Notes: generated by a model not told the origin, from the sequence alone. Shown: positions 37,901 through 46,681, counted from the stretch's first letter. The stretch is DNA of 64,000 nt from Romanomermis culicivorax (GCA_963922205.1 CAWUHX010000016.1:1116001-1180000); one strand, 5' to 3'. Made by a program: numbers and translations.

Positions 37901-40900
37901 AGAAGAGATGCTACAAAATAAACGTCGGCTGTCTGACCCAAGCCTATGTTATAAGCTGTGAGAAAGTGCTTTACAATTGAGGGCACCCTGTTTCACACCT
38001 CGTGATGTTAGAGTGACCAAAATAAAGCAAATGATAGTAGATTGCAGTGCCTTTCCAACAATGCAAAGAGTATCCGAATACCTCTTGCCGTTTTTCTGTA
38101 AATTGATTTCAAACAATCGCTCACTTTCTGAAATTTGATGAAATTTTCGAAGTTTTCGATTTTTCATTTAGAGCACTTTGTTTAGAAACCATCAAACCTA
38201 GATCAACGAAAATTTACCAGGACTTCAAGCCAACTTTTTCTCGTAATATATTGGGTTAGAACGCATCCTGTGTTCCCAGAACTTTATCGATGGGACATTT
38301 ATCCAGATTCAAAAACATATTTGAATGACAGTGCAGTGTAAGCAAATGTCTACAGTTGCCAAAACGGTACACGATGTTGAAATGTTACTTTCGCAGCTAC
38401 ATTAGGAATGTATGAACTAAAGAATAAAAAAATAAAATTCCTCGGCATCATGGTTGAAGCTGTTCCGGAGTGCCAACAAACGGGATTTTTCTTTTTTTCA
38501 CATCTCATTTTTGACAGTTCAAACTTTTTTGCAGAGCGTAAAATGTTCGTTTGTGAAACAATTAGTACGTCAAACTATAGTCTGTTACTTATTTGATAAT
38601 TCTATAGTAAACGTATCACATGTTCTAGACAAGGGCCACCTGGAAAATGCAGTGACTTCTGAGTGATTTTCATGAGTATGCCTTTTTTAGAGCTGTGCAG
38701 CTCCCCAAACGGTACAAAAATTTTGATAAAAATTTTAACAATACAGTAAGAATGCATTAGCTATAAAATAAGATTATAAAATTCTGCGGCATCCGATGGA
38801 AAGGTGCTCGGGAGTGCCCACAAGCAAAATTTTTCGAATTTGACGGCTCTTTTTTGACACTTTAAACTCTTGAAAAGTGTAATATGCAAAAATTTACAGT
38901 AAATATTACATCTTTTGAAAGTTAGAATGTGCAAAAATTTACAGTAAATATTACATTAAAAGATAGCTTATTCTCTCTTGTGTAAAACGAATATTCATTT
39001 ATCGAATAAGATCAATCCGATCCTTAAATATCGCTTGGGTAGTAAGACCACTGAAAAATGCCAAAAATACAGTTTTCAAAATTTGGCATACTGTAGCGGT
39101 GTGTATTTTCGTTTTTAAGCAAAACGAATGATACCATGAAACTCAGCGCACGAAACTGCTCAAAATATCTAATTTTGAGATATGATTAATTTTCAACTAA
39201 TCATAGCGAAGGTAGAACTTCTCAGAAATCGTGTCTTAAGTACCGAAATTTTAAGTTTATACCGGCCTGTCATTTAAGCTTCGGTGTGAAACAGTGCATA
39301 GATTTTCAAATGTACAGAAATTTGCTGTTCTAAATAGATTTTGAAGTTCCTGAAGGTTAGCATGTAACTGCTTCTGAACCACACGAAAACACCTGTTTAA
39401 GCATAATTTTTAACGCTGTTTTTGTTTCAAATATTGCTAAGAAATTGTCTCAAAATGCGCTTCTGATATCGACTGTGATTCCATATTATTTTCTCTGAAA
39501 TTTTCAAATATCGGTAAAAATTATAATTTTGAGATACTGTTCATTTCTGCATCTCGTTGAATCTAATTTCATCACAACTACTCTAGCTTTCTCTGATTTA
39601 TTTCTAGGGTATGGCTCATTTGGAAGAAGCCCGACTTGTGCACAGAGACCTTGCGGCTAGGAACGTTTTAGTTCAGAACCCATATCATGTTCGCATTACG
39701 GATTTCGGTTTGGCAAAAATATTAGACTACGGACAACAGGAGCTCTTGGGTGCGGAGGGCAAAGTATACTTTTTGATTTGTTCTTCGAATTATTAAAAAG
39801 TGAAATCACTTTTAGATGCCCGTGAAATGGTTGGCTATTGAATGTATTAAAGAATTGCGATTCACTCATAAATCTGATGTTTGGGCTTACGGTATGTGAC
39901 ATTTTTGCGTAATACATTTCTGTCACCGAAATTCTTCAGGGGTCACCATTTGGGAGTTATTCACCTTCGGCGATAAACCCTACAAAGATGTGCCCATGCA
40001 GCAAATTCTACAAGTTTTGGAACTAGGGGAGCGATTGCGGCAGCCCAAAATTTGTACTTTGGACGTTTATATGGTTATGATAAAATGTGAACGCATGAAA
40101 ACTTAAGTGACAGTTATGCAAATGATATTGAAATTATGTTCAGGTTGGATGGCCGACGCCGAAAGCAGACCATCGTTTCTAGAATTAGAAGAAACATTCA
40201 TCCGCATGTCCAAAGATCCTGGCAGATATCTGGTTATAGAAGTAAGTGGAGGAAACTGGTTTATTGAAAAAAGCGTGCGATCAGGATTAGTATCATTCCC
40301 TTTAATAAAGATCGAGCATCATAATCTTTTAAGTATTTTTGAAAATTAACCATTTCCTCGTAATCAGGACTGATATGGCGTTGATATCAGTTTTGAACTC
40401 CATAATCTGTCATGCAGTCGCGATGTGAAATTGAAATCGAAATTGGCGTTGAAATTCGTGAATGAAAATCGTGGCGAAAAAAAGCTTTTGGAATTAGAGA
40501 TGGCAGAACTGGAATCGTTTGCTTAATAATTCCAATTCTGGAATACTGTCGGTAGCGCATTTGGATTCTGGTGCCCTTGTGTATTGATTTGGTCACAAAA
40601 TTTGTCTATTTTCAATTTTCTCTTATCCTTACGAATTATTTTTTAGGGTGACGCGCTACTGAGATTACCGTCTTATTCGCCTCAAGAAAGGCAGGATTTG
40701 ATGCGTGCTTTGATAAACGAACAGGATCTATGTAACCCCGAAGAATATTTGGACGGACACAGGGTTCCTTCTTTACCTTCAGCTCCTACGACTCCCACTC
40801 AGACGGTAGACATCTTTTATGGCCACTTTAAAAAAGTTTCAATTACTGATATTTTTCCAGACGTACGCCGCCGCCAACGCTGTACAAAACGGACACAGGG

Positions 40901-43900
40901 GAGTCCTTCGGTCCCAGCTGTCTTCCACGGGCAGCCGTAGATACGCCACCGACCCTGTAGCAGGTGATTTTTCTTACATTGTGTCCATAAATGGGTGTTT
41001 AAGGACATATGCATCGGAATGACTTCCAAAAAAGTGTAGCCCAATATGGCATTCCTATACATTTGACACACAGAATCTCGAGTAATGCCATCATGTGTAC
41101 TTTAATCAAAATACAAAATACAGTGTGCTATCAGGCAGTGCAAATTTTAATGGATGAGTTTCAGCTGAAATAGTTTTTGGACATTTTTTACAAACATGCT
41201 TGTCACCCCAGATACTCTCGTAAAAAACAAAGCTAATCAATTTCAAGTTTTTGGTTAATGCTAACCAATGGTAAAGTTCTTCCAAACTAACGTATGACTG
41301 CTTTTATAAAGATTGATGCATTTAAAATTACGGCTAGCACCAATGCCATGGATCCATATACACAGGGGTACGGGTTAAAATGCTCCTACCATACACCCCA
41401 AATACCCCTACGTAAACTCAAAAGCGGTCGATCACCCCTTCCTTAACACTTTTACAATTTTATAAAAATGGTCAAAAATTCACGTTTTCCTGAAAAAATT
41501 GGTCTATAAGAGTAAGCTGTCCAGAAAGATTTTTTATGTATCGTTGCTAAACCAGGTATCATTTTTTTAATTCAAAAATGTCGTGCATTTCGGCAGTTGT
41601 GAGTGTTCAATTTTTTGCAAAGAATTCCGTTGCATTGACTCACATAGCATAGAATTTAGATCACTGTTTGAAAAAATATCATACTCTTGCATGTTCCATA
41701 TTATTTTGTGATTTTAAGCACATTCTTTTAGCTTTGTCCGAATCAATAAAATTTATAAAACCGGAAGTCGAAGGTTTACTTTAATTCTTACGAGCAAAAA
41801 TATTCATGTCACGTGTAAATTCCAAAGTACGTTATAGTATAAAAATTGGTTGTCTTCGTACCATTGCCACATTGAAATTCGAGCAACTGTAAAAAAACTA
41901 CTGAATTCACTCACACCTGCTCCGAATCTGTGGAACTAAAAAGATGACAGAACGTACAGTCGACAGTCCGGTTGAGATAGAGTGCATCATGGTTTTCGGC
42001 GAAAGTCTTCTTTTGGATGTCTAATCATTTGCCTTCCGTGGATCAGGCAAGTATACTGTATAAATTTTAGTGCAAATAAGGCCGATGGGACGTGATGAGT
42101 GTAATATTAATCAGAGTTATCGAATGTATTTCATCTCCAGTTTCTGAGTTTACATCTTTGACATCTATTTCCTCAAAGACGAGACTTTGATTCACAGAAA
42201 ATTAGTTTTGTTGTTTCCATATTGAATTGAAAGATAAATCATATTGATTGCTGTAGTCAAGAACTTTGAAGTGCATCATTTTAATAGATGTGCTTGCGAG
42301 AAAAGTTTTCGTCAAGAAATCCGAAAAATTCATGTTTCGAATTATCTAATTTTCGAACTCTAGGCCTCCTGGGCTAAACGTTGGTCGGGTAATTTTTCTA
42401 TCTCAGGTAAAGCAGCCCTTTTAGCTACGGACGTCGAAAATTACTTGGTGCCCGATAGCCAAAAAAATTACCACAGTAACGGTCAACATTTGCCGGACAT
42501 TGTGGAAAATAACGAACCGTCATGTTCTTACAAATTGGACGACGGGTCACCCGCCGGACCTAAATACGTGACTATAATGCGAAACTCTGAAAGCTTTATT
42601 GGAACTGCGAAAGATACTTCAGGTAAGATTGTTTGCGGTTAAGTCATGACTATTCCAATAGTCAGTTTGGGCTCACTCATGTACACTCATGTACATTGGA
42701 TAAATTCCAGGAACGTGTGACAGCGCATTATTTTTTGACCATCTTCCCAGTTTCTTCAACATTATGCAAGATTTTCGACAACTTAGTGATTGTGGCGAAT
42801 AACAGCAACAAATTACATAAAACAATGTTAGAAATCAACACCAGAAATGTTCATCGAGTTTTTAATCAACTTCTTGATACTTGTAACAGCGAAAAATTTC
42901 ATGAAAAACCGTATAATTCCGTTGGAACATAATTTTCACTTAACATGAATAGAAAAAACAACATTACAAAAATAAAACGTTGGCTTTCTAGCCATTAGCC
43001 CACACTAGTTGACATTTCTACAGAATATAATGTTCGAAGTCAGCTGAAAATTTCCGATCACTTATAGTTAGTATTGGAAATTACTGGTTTATATTAGCTG
43101 AGTTTGACCTACAATTTACTCTAGCGACTGTAGGAAAAATTCAAAACACGGTACTAAAGTACAATGTCTCACTCGAAAGTTGCTTCTACTTATCGGTGGT
43201 ATCAGAAATCAGCTTAGGCGTTTATAGTCTCTCTTCTCAAAAAGCTTGTAATAAAATATATTACACTACAGTCTGCTCATTTCGAATGAACCTCGAAATG
43301 CAGAAAAATCCAAAGAAATCCGTACACTGGTGATGACGATCCATCATAAGTCACCATTTTCCATTTTCAAGTTGTAGGCTTGACTGTTACAGTCAATCTG
43401 AAAAAAAGACGGCGCGGCTTGCTTATTATTTGCATGAGCATTTTTTCTTCTCGAGGCTTGTTTGGAAAAAAGTGACGTTTAAACCATAAGTTATGTGGGA
43501 CTGAAAGTTTCGTGCTAGCTCAACCAATGATTCAACAACTTTTTTGCGAAAAATTTGGCATTAAAAGCTTAGTTAGATTTTGAAGATAATATAAATTCTT
43601 GTCATTTTCCAATCTTGAAGTATGAAAAAGACTGCAGTCTACCCCAAGCTTCCATCAACCTCACAAAAACAGAAGTGTGTGACTGGTAGTCAAGTATATA
43701 CTCACCGGGATTGCTTTGCTGCCTTTTAATCGTACTTCATTATTTGCTGGCATTCTTACAGCAAATCCGTTACGAACATTAATCGATTTTATTTCAGATA
43801 ATCATCTATATTACAACGAGCTTCAAAAGTCCGGCTGCAGTAGTCCGCTGCTGGGAGTCAAGAACCACGATTTTGATCTCACTATTCAATCAGAAATCAA

Positions 43901-44069
43901 GGACGGTGTGACGAATTTAGAATATTTATTCCCAATATTATCAAAGAATGCTGAACAAAAAAAATATAAAAAACAATCAATGGATAATAATAACCCCAAA
44001 AGTTATAAACAGCTATTGGGAGAAAAATTCACGTTGTCGTTCGATTATGATACAGAAACTGTAGTTTAA
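14745..44069 (+). CDS. EGFR: Epidermal growth factor receptor (ErbB-type receptor tyrosine kinase), complete, 28 coding exons
   Basis: Exons: 14745-14853, 14917-15098, 16724-16916, 20325-20540, 21636-21760, 23862-24003, 24154-24261, 24933-25038, 25098-25241, 25945-26132, 26200-26335, 26387-26453, 26561-26697, 26755-26845, 26906-27013, 27528-27667, 27720-27861, 28368-28462, 28566-28815, 30378-30665, 39608-39763, 39816-39891, 39940-40086, 40144-40241, 40647-40805, 40861-40963, 42407-42622, 43798-44069. They sum to 4194 bases, a 1397-residue protein, close to the Drosophila receptor. Every splice phase agrees; intron 13 uses a GC donor. Domains: signal peptide 1-24, L1 about 40-190, furin-like cluster about 200-360, L2 about 365-500, extended cysteine-rich region about 503-805, membrane helix about 817-840, kinase about 878-1140, C-tail 1149-1397. 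This is the receptor for EGF/TGF-alpha-type ligands that signals to Ras/MAPK. Exons 1-3 and 26-28 rest on weaker similarity than the kinase. Confidence 0.95.
15099..16723 (+). other. EGFR intron 2
   Basis: 1625 bases, GTGAGA donor, TTTATTCAG acceptor. Around 15630-15960 there is a diverged piece of the MITE family A type (CACTGTCATGAAAATTGTTT and nearby blocks). I see no exon or RNA gene. Confidence 0.7.
16917..20324 (+). other. EGFR intron 3
   Basis: 3408 bases. It holds two copies of a third dispersed repeat family (about 18165-18475 and 19830-20075; blocks include CTGTTTGCCGCACACTGACG and AATAAGCTTACT). Its acceptor, CGCCAACAG, is pyrimidine-poor compared with the gene's other acceptors. 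No other gene is visible. Confidence 0.65.
18165..18475. repeat. Dispersed repeat family C
   Basis: Similar sequence recurs at about 19830-20075 and 61590-61800. Shared blocks are a CGATTTGGACAGGACTGCGT-like stretch, TTGCCGC(A/C)CACTGACGA, and AATAAGCTTACTAGTTTTT, followed by a GGATCGTTGCATCGATCATTT-like tail in the two intron copies. There is no coding capacity. I could not delimit termini, so the class is unknown. Confidence 0.55.
20325..24261 (+). CDS. EGFR: EGFR exons 4-7: end of L1 and first furin-like cysteine-rich domain
   Basis: Exon 4 ends L1 with [15 protein letters not shown] and opens the cysteine-rich domain ([18 protein letters not shown]). The exon 4 donor at 20541 (GTAAAT) and acceptor before 21636 restore the spacing [13 protein letters not shown] seen in other ErbB proteins. 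Exon 5 has [19 protein letters not shown]. Exon 6 has CVEKCP and the dimerisation-arm region around [20 protein letters not shown]. Exon 7 has [19 protein letters not shown]. The dimerisation-arm residues are conserved in type, supporting ligand-driven dimerisation. Confidence 0.9.
20541..21635 (+). other. EGFR intron 4
   Basis: 1095 bases with no recognisable repeat or gene. The donor GTAAAT and acceptor TTTTTACAG fit the exon phases. Confidence 0.6.
21761..23861 (+). other. EGFR intron 5
   Basis: 2101 bases. It carries the inverted arrays of 17-base GTCGAC repeats at 22107-22490. The piece 22600-22860 is somewhat richer in GC and open on both strands, but matches no protein I know. Confidence 0.65.
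22107..22490. repeat. Two facing arrays of 17-bp GTCGAC repeats
   Basis: The left array (22107-22245) has about eight copies of a unit like GTCGACCATTCCAGTAG, one or two with a length change. The right array (about 22370-22425 and 22455-22490) has the same unit in reverse orientation, for example AGTCGACCTACTGGAA. About 130 bases of unique sequence separate them. The transcript could fold into a long stem. This resembles a fold-back transposon with repeated termini, but no transposase or target duplication is visible. Confidence 0.7.
24339..24587. mobile_element. MITE family A copy in EGFR intron 7
   Basis: Starts TTATAGTCTGATTTTTTATA and ends AAGAAAAACAGACTACA, an inverted match. Interior blocks ACACAAATTAGTACTGTCGT and CATATGATATATTGTTTATC are shared with the other copies. 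The remainder of intron 7 (24262-24932) shows nothing else. Confidence 0.7.
24933..26132 (+). CDS. EGFR: EGFR exons 8-10: L2 ligand-binding domain
   Basis: Exon 8 reads [20 protein letters not shown], exon 9 [13 protein letters not shown] and [12 protein letters not shown], exon 10 [20 protein letters not shown] then [13 protein letters not shown]. Between exons 8 and 9 is a 59-base intron (25039-25097). For the exon 9 end I chose GTGAGT at 25242 over GTTGCT eight bases earlier; both keep frame, but the former is the stronger donor and restores the ErbB spacing. Confidence 0.9.
25419..25630. mobile_element. 212-bp palindromic MITE in EGFR intron 9
   Basis: The left end GGGGCCGGTTTCACCAAATA and the right end read backwards GGCGCCGGTTTCATCAAAGA begin terminal inverted repeats of about 50 bases that continue into AGACTTAAGCTCCAGCTGAG. 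The interior is built of CAGCTGAGCTGCAGCTTAA words in both orientations, so the whole element folds back. It is non-coding and occupies much of the 703-base intron 9 (25242-25944). Confidence 0.75.
26200..28462 (+). CDS. EGFR: EGFR exons 11-18: extended juxtamembrane cysteine-rich region
   Basis: Eight small exons encode about 300 residues of CxxC, CHxxC and GCTGPG-type furin repeats: [81 protein letters not shown] and [11 protein letters not shown]. Vertebrate ErbB proteins have a shorter fourth domain; Drosophila and other protostome receptors carry the longer form seen here, including a counterpart of the insect segment with CRKCHPLCELC. Introns inside this block are mostly 50-110 bases, except intron 15 (514 bases) and intron 17 (506 bases). 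Confidence 0.9.
27014..27527 (+). other. EGFR intron 15
   Basis: 514 bases, donor GTAATT, acceptor TTTACAACAG. No repeat or gene recognised. Confidence 0.6.
27862..28367 (+). other. EGFR intron 17, with an old MITE family A copy
   Basis: 506 bases. A strongly diverged family A copy covers about 27945-28190, with inverted ends around GTAGTCCGCCATTATAAAGTG and GGAATCCTTTGAAGAAAACAG. It is older than the intron 7 copy by its divergence. Confidence 0.5.
28566..28815 (+). CDS. EGFR: EGFR exon 19: transmembrane helix, juxtamembrane segment and glycine loop
   Basis: After ARKRTQK comes a 24-residue hydrophobic helix, [18 protein letters not shown] plus VSWVSC, then [20 protein letters not shown] and the kinase start, ending in the glycine loop [10 protein letters not shown] (residues 884-893). 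Unusually there are four basic residues immediately on the extracellular side of the helix. The exon ends in phase 0 after HK. Confidence 0.93.
29336..29850. mobile_element. MITE family A copy split by a second element
   Basis: The left half begins ATTCTGTTTTTTATAAAATG at 29341 and includes CAGTACTATCGTCAAAATCG. The right end TTTGAAGTATTTCAAAAAAA plus ACAGAAT closes the palindrome after the insertion at 29570-29799. The family's usual length is restored when the insertion is ignored. Confidence 0.65.
29570..29799. mobile_element. GC-rich 230-bp palindromic MITE (family B)
   Basis: The left end AAGGCCCTGTCATACTTCGC and the right end read backwards AAGGCCCTGTCATACTTCGC match exactly, then continue in CGCGCGGCGCCG-type words. 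A second pair, TATTCATACTTCAAAAGCGG and AGTATGAATAGGAC, is nested inside. Left flank TTAA, right flank TTTA: possibly a TTAA target duplication with one change. GC content is far above the surrounding DNA. Confidence 0.75.
30038..30127. repeat. Degenerate TTAGGC hexamer tract (interstitial telomere-like)
   Basis: Exact TTAGGC occurs at 30038, 30044, 30056, 30074, 30080, 30104 and 30112. The units between, such as CTAGAC, TTAGTC, TTGGGC and TCTGGC, keep the 6-base register apart from a 2-base shift near 30110. TTAGGC is the nematode telomere repeat. It lies inside EGFR intron 19 so it is interstitial, not a chromosome end. Confidence 0.8.
30378..30665 (+). CDS. EGFR: EGFR exon 20: kinase N-lobe and hinge
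   Basis: Contains VPVAIK (ATP-binding lysine at residue 912), the alpha-C helix glutamate in LEEAGNM (residue 928), the gatekeeper threonine in MITPLMPLG (residue 956), and [18 protein letters not shown]. The hinge cysteine that covalent drugs target in human EGFR is asparagine here (residue 963). The base composition is markedly richer in GC than flanking introns. Confidence 0.97.
30714..30925. mobile_element. MITE family A copy, right end lost
   Basis: Begins TATAGTTTGTTTTTTATAAA and shares AGAATCGTCGTCAAAATCAT and GATATATTGTTTATCAGATA with other copies, but the closing inverted repeat is missing after ACTTGCTTTCCACTTCGATC. Confidence 0.6.
31487..32110 (+). repeat. 98-bp tandem repeat array, copy 1
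   Basis: The word GTGTAAACAA recurs at about 31556, 31654, 31752 (one change) and 31851, a period of 98-99 bases. Each unit holds ACTTTACACAAAAA, CGTATTTTCGTGATTTTT, GGGGTTTTCGACCA and GGGGAATTCAATGGATGCG. Frames run open through several units only because the unit lacks stops in some registers. Confidence 0.85.
34930..35660 (-). repeat. 98-bp tandem repeat array, copy 2 (inverted)
   Basis: The same unit as at 31487-32110, in reverse orientation (TTGTTTACAC, CCATTGAATTCCCC, GGTCGAAAAC), about seven units with 10-20 percent divergence among them. It forms one arm of the large inverted repeat. Confidence 0.85.
35840..36740. repeat. Second, direct copy of the 33.08-33.96 kb repeat
   Basis: TAGAGTCGGGGAGAACCGGG, CCCAGTTGCACTAAAGGGG, CCCAGCTCGAGCTGTCGGGT, CTCATGTTGGGTTAGTGCAA and TCTGCCCCATCGG-type blocks follow in the same order as at 33080-33960. 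A further copy of its last third is at about 56340-56745, outside the EGFR gene. Paired CAGTTGCACTAAAG and GGGTTAGTGCAA ends suggest a fold-back element of about 370 bp inside. Confidence 0.65.
37219..39239. mobile_element. TTAA-flanked non-autonomous element with long inverted termini
   Basis: The left end is TTAAGACACGATTTCTGATA and the right end read backwards is TTAAGACACGATTTCTGAGA. The inverted similarity continues for roughly 190 bases, through CTACCTTC and GTTGAAAATTAAT. It shares its ends with the larger element at 57128-60674. No transposase relic is evident in its interior, so it is probably a deletion derivative mobilised in trans. Confidence 0.7.
39608..40241 (+). CDS. EGFR: EGFR exons 21-24: catalytic loop, activation loop and kinase C-lobe
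   Basis: [13 protein letters not shown] (catalytic Asp 1003), [10 protein letters not shown] (DFG Asp 1021), [49 protein letters not shown] and [15 protein letters not shown]. All residues needed for catalysis are present, so unlike ErbB3 this should be an active kinase. The tyrosine usually found in the activation loop is leucine ([14 protein letters not shown], residue 1035). The internal introns are 52, 48 and 57 bases. Confidence 0.97.
40242..40646 (+). other. EGFR intron 24
   Basis: 405 bases, donor GTAAGT, acceptor TTATTTTTTAG. No repeat recognised. Confidence 0.7.
40647..44069 (+). CDS. EGFR: EGFR exons 25-28: C-terminal regulatory tail
   Basis: The tail has candidate phosphotyrosines in docking contexts: NPEEYLDG (Tyr 1182), VENYLVP (Tyr 1248), HLYYNEL (Tyr 1312/1313) and NLEYLFP (Tyr 1350). 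Exon 26 has [11 protein letters not shown], resembling the RYSSDPTG segment of the human tail. Exon 27 is joined by G|GT to give [11 protein letters not shown]. The stop is TAA at 44067-44069. Tail exons are less conserved than the kinase, so the borders of exons 26-28 rest on splice sites and phase more than on similarity. Confidence 0.85.
40964..42406 (+). other. EGFR intron 26
   Basis: 1443 bases, donor GTGATT, acceptor TTTCTATCTCAG. AT-rich; no repeat family or exon recognised. Confidence 0.6.
42623..43797 (+). other. EGFR intron 27
   Basis: 1175 bases, donor GTAAGA, acceptor TTTTATTTCAG. A diverged piece near 43375-43480 resembles segments in other introns (GACGGCGCGGCTTGCTTATT versus a stretch near 17170). 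No exon seen. Confidence 0.6.
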
Positions 44070-46080
44070 TTTTGATGAACACATTAATTTCTTTTCTGTT
44101 TTTCGCTTTTTTGTTACTACTTTTCGATATCACACTGTGAAGATAGATAGTTTTTGATTGCTATTTGCTTGGATTATTACAAATATATGAATTGACTTCC
44201 ATTTGTGCTACGCCAACCGATTAGTTACAACAAAGAGGCTCGACGATGCAAAATTCAAGATGCAAATGAGAAAAGTAGAGGAAACGATATGCTCTATAGT
44301 TGTACAATTCGAAATTTTTTACTGATCACTACAGTCGACTTGACAAAAATACATTGACTAGGCATGCAAGCTCCTCACTTGCATAAACTCGTTTTGGAGC
44401 GTCGCCGAGACTCATTTGGAAAAATTGAAGTGTAGACAGCAAGTTCCGTGTTTCTTTAAGAAACAAGGATAATCGTAATGTGATTACTCGTACATACCGT
44501 CCAATTTTAGATTAGACAGTATTCTATAGTGCTAAAAATTTGCGATCAAATTCAACTAAGCCAATATTTTTCATATAAAAAATTTACACAGTACGCTTCA
44601 GTTTAAAGACAGTACTTACAGTCTATATTTTATTAAATGCTTGTAAAGTGAAAAATGACAAAAATTAGTCCTGTCGTTGAAATCGTTTACACAAACTTAT
44701 GAATGTAAAATTTTTTCCTCAAAAAAACAGAGGTTAATTCAATAAGCTCACAGGTTTTCAGCCTTAATTGACATACAATTTAGCTGCTAATCTTAAAAAT
44801 ATGAAATAGTACTTGCTTTCCACTTCTATTACTTGGAAGCATTTCAAGAAAAAGAGATAAAATGTTTGTCGATTTGAATTAGCTCAGCAGTCATGACACG
44901 TGCGGAGGTGGGCCTACACGTCAGTTTCAATATCATTTTTGGTTGTGAGAATGAAAGCCTCTAGGAGAATAGCTGACGTGGAGCACAAAGATCGAAAATA
45001 CACCGCCAAGCGTCTCCACGGAGTTGTCATTCCTCTGTAAATATTTTCTTGCAACCGGGAGAAAATTTTGAAAATAATTCTTTCTCTGTAGCCTGATTTT
45101 TATAAATTGCTTGCGAATTGGAAAAAATACAAATCAAGACTGTTGTCAGAATCGTTCACACGAAGATTTATTGCATAAAATCTTTTGCTCAAATAGTTGT
45201 TAGGCCAGATGAGTATTTTCATAACAGCAGAAGATTTTAAAAAATTAAATAGTGCTTTCCAGTTTCATTTTCGGAGTCAATTCAATAAATTAGCGTAATT
45301 TTTTCACTTGAATATATTTGATGTTGAACTTTCATTTCAACAAAATTAAGTTCTCATAAAAATAAAACTCAGCTTGCGGGATTGAACAATAGGTATAATA
45401 CAGAATCCATTCACTTGGTCTAATTATTCTCGTGAAATCCTGAACCGGATTTGAGAATGAGCCAAATCCGATTAAGGCTAAATGTTAGATTTTCTAACGC
45501 GATCTAGAACCAAAGGAACCCACATCAAGATCGTCCCATTCTTATCGTGCCGCTCTCTGTGATACGACGGTTTGCGTAACTTTTCAATAAGATTCGAAAG
45601 TTTGCGCCTTTGTTTAGTGTAATGCTCGCATAAATTGGCAAAACGAGTGAAATTTAGTAATTTCATGGAATTATCGAAACAGAATAACAGTAACAGGCAG
45701 CAACAATTTGCCTTTTAATTATGATTGAAGTATCTAATAGCGAACTCAAATTCTAATGAAAAACACTATCACAATAATCAAGATGAACTCGGTCACCAGA
45801 GTTCAAAGTGAACATTCAAACTGTTTGGGAATACCTCCTATTATCCGTAGTAGTTGAATTCAAGAAATGATCGAAAATAGTACTGTTGGCCATAAAGGCT
45901 TTTATTGTATGATATTGTACTAACGAAATTCATCAAGATAAGTTGAGTATGCACTAGATTTCTAATAATCAGACATATTTCTAGTAATGAGACATAAAAT
46001 ACTATAATACGTGACCGGCCCAAGTTGACACAGGAAGAATGTCTCAGCTTTTTATGCCTACGAGCAACTTATCATGAGTG
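44070..46080. other. EGFR 3' flank with two MITE family A copies
   Basis: Family A MITEs lie at about 44616-44861 (ACAGTCTATATTTTATTAAA start, inverted end AAGAAAAAGAGAT) and 45088-45290 (TGTAGCCTGATTTTTATAAA start, decayed right end). I find no canonical AATAAA in the first 500 bases after the EGFR stop; the true polyadenylation site is not clear. The minus-strand frame at 45478-45666 (62 codons) has no family I recognise. Confidence 0.6.
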
Positions 46081-46608
46081 GCGCCGTAGCGTCAACCTAT
46101 AATATACTTGGCCCCCAAAATCTGACTAACCCCCCTAGAGCAAAAAACGTTTTTCGCATAACATCCGCTATATGAGAAAAAGGGGGTTGGAAAAAGTCAT
46201 TGGGGGGTCTATATTCGAATGGCACCTGGTAGGGCGCTAAAAACATGCAAAAAACGGCCTTTTTTAGGGCCCCAAGTTGCAGCAGGTTTCCGATTGGGTA
46301 TGCATTTCTGGACTGTGATACTTTTATCCGTGCATCTATCAAGTGTCCACTTGATAGATTTTATTTTTATTTTTTTTATTTTTTTTTTATTTTTTGAAAA
46401 TATTGATTTGGTCAAATTATACGCGTGACCAAAGTCCCCTTCGTTCGGATTCAAAAAAAATTTTTTGTCAAAAGATTTAGTGTCATCTAATTATCCTGAG
46501 TGTAAACAAATGTATTTCAATGGTCTGATTGTGGAAGGGCTTGTTGAGAGTGGTCACAGCAACCACCTCAACTACGAATTGTTGCAAAAAGAGAGCGCCT
46601 TTCCCGCT

Positions 46609-46681
46609 GCTCGGTTGGCTCAGTTGGTTAGAGCATGCGGACGGTAGCCGCAAGGTCCCGGGTTCAAGTCCCGGACCGAGC
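46609..46681 (+). tRNA. tRNA-like sequence, perfect cloverleaf, anticodon loop ACGGTAG (would read GGT, Thr)
   Basis: 73 bases. Acceptor stem GCTCGGT/ACCGAGC, D stem GCTC/GAGC, anticodon stem TGCGG/CCGCA and T stem CCGGG/CCCGG all pair perfectly. The A box (TGGCTCAGTTGG) and B box (GGTTCAAGTCC) are canonical. A TTTT Pol III terminator starts six bases after the acceptor stem. Position 33 is C instead of the near-universal T, and position 32 is A, so the decoding loop is abnormal. It sits in a repeat array and is followed by repeated GGTTGCCTCA words, so it may be the head of a tRNA-derived SINE rather than a working tRNA gene. Confidence 0.6.

Larger units (their letters stand above)
30666..39607 (+). 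other. EGFR intron 20 (8.9 kb, repeat-filled)
   Basis: Donor GTAATT, acceptor TTATTTCTAG. It contains a truncated family A MITE (30714-30925), a 4.5-kb inverted repeat with 98-base tandem arrays (31315-35830), a further copy of the inner repeat (35840-36740), and a TTAA-flanked fold-back element (37219-39239). Nothing in it reads as an EGFR exon; the phase-0 join QIAA|GMAHLEE across it is exactly the family sequence. Confidence 0.85.
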
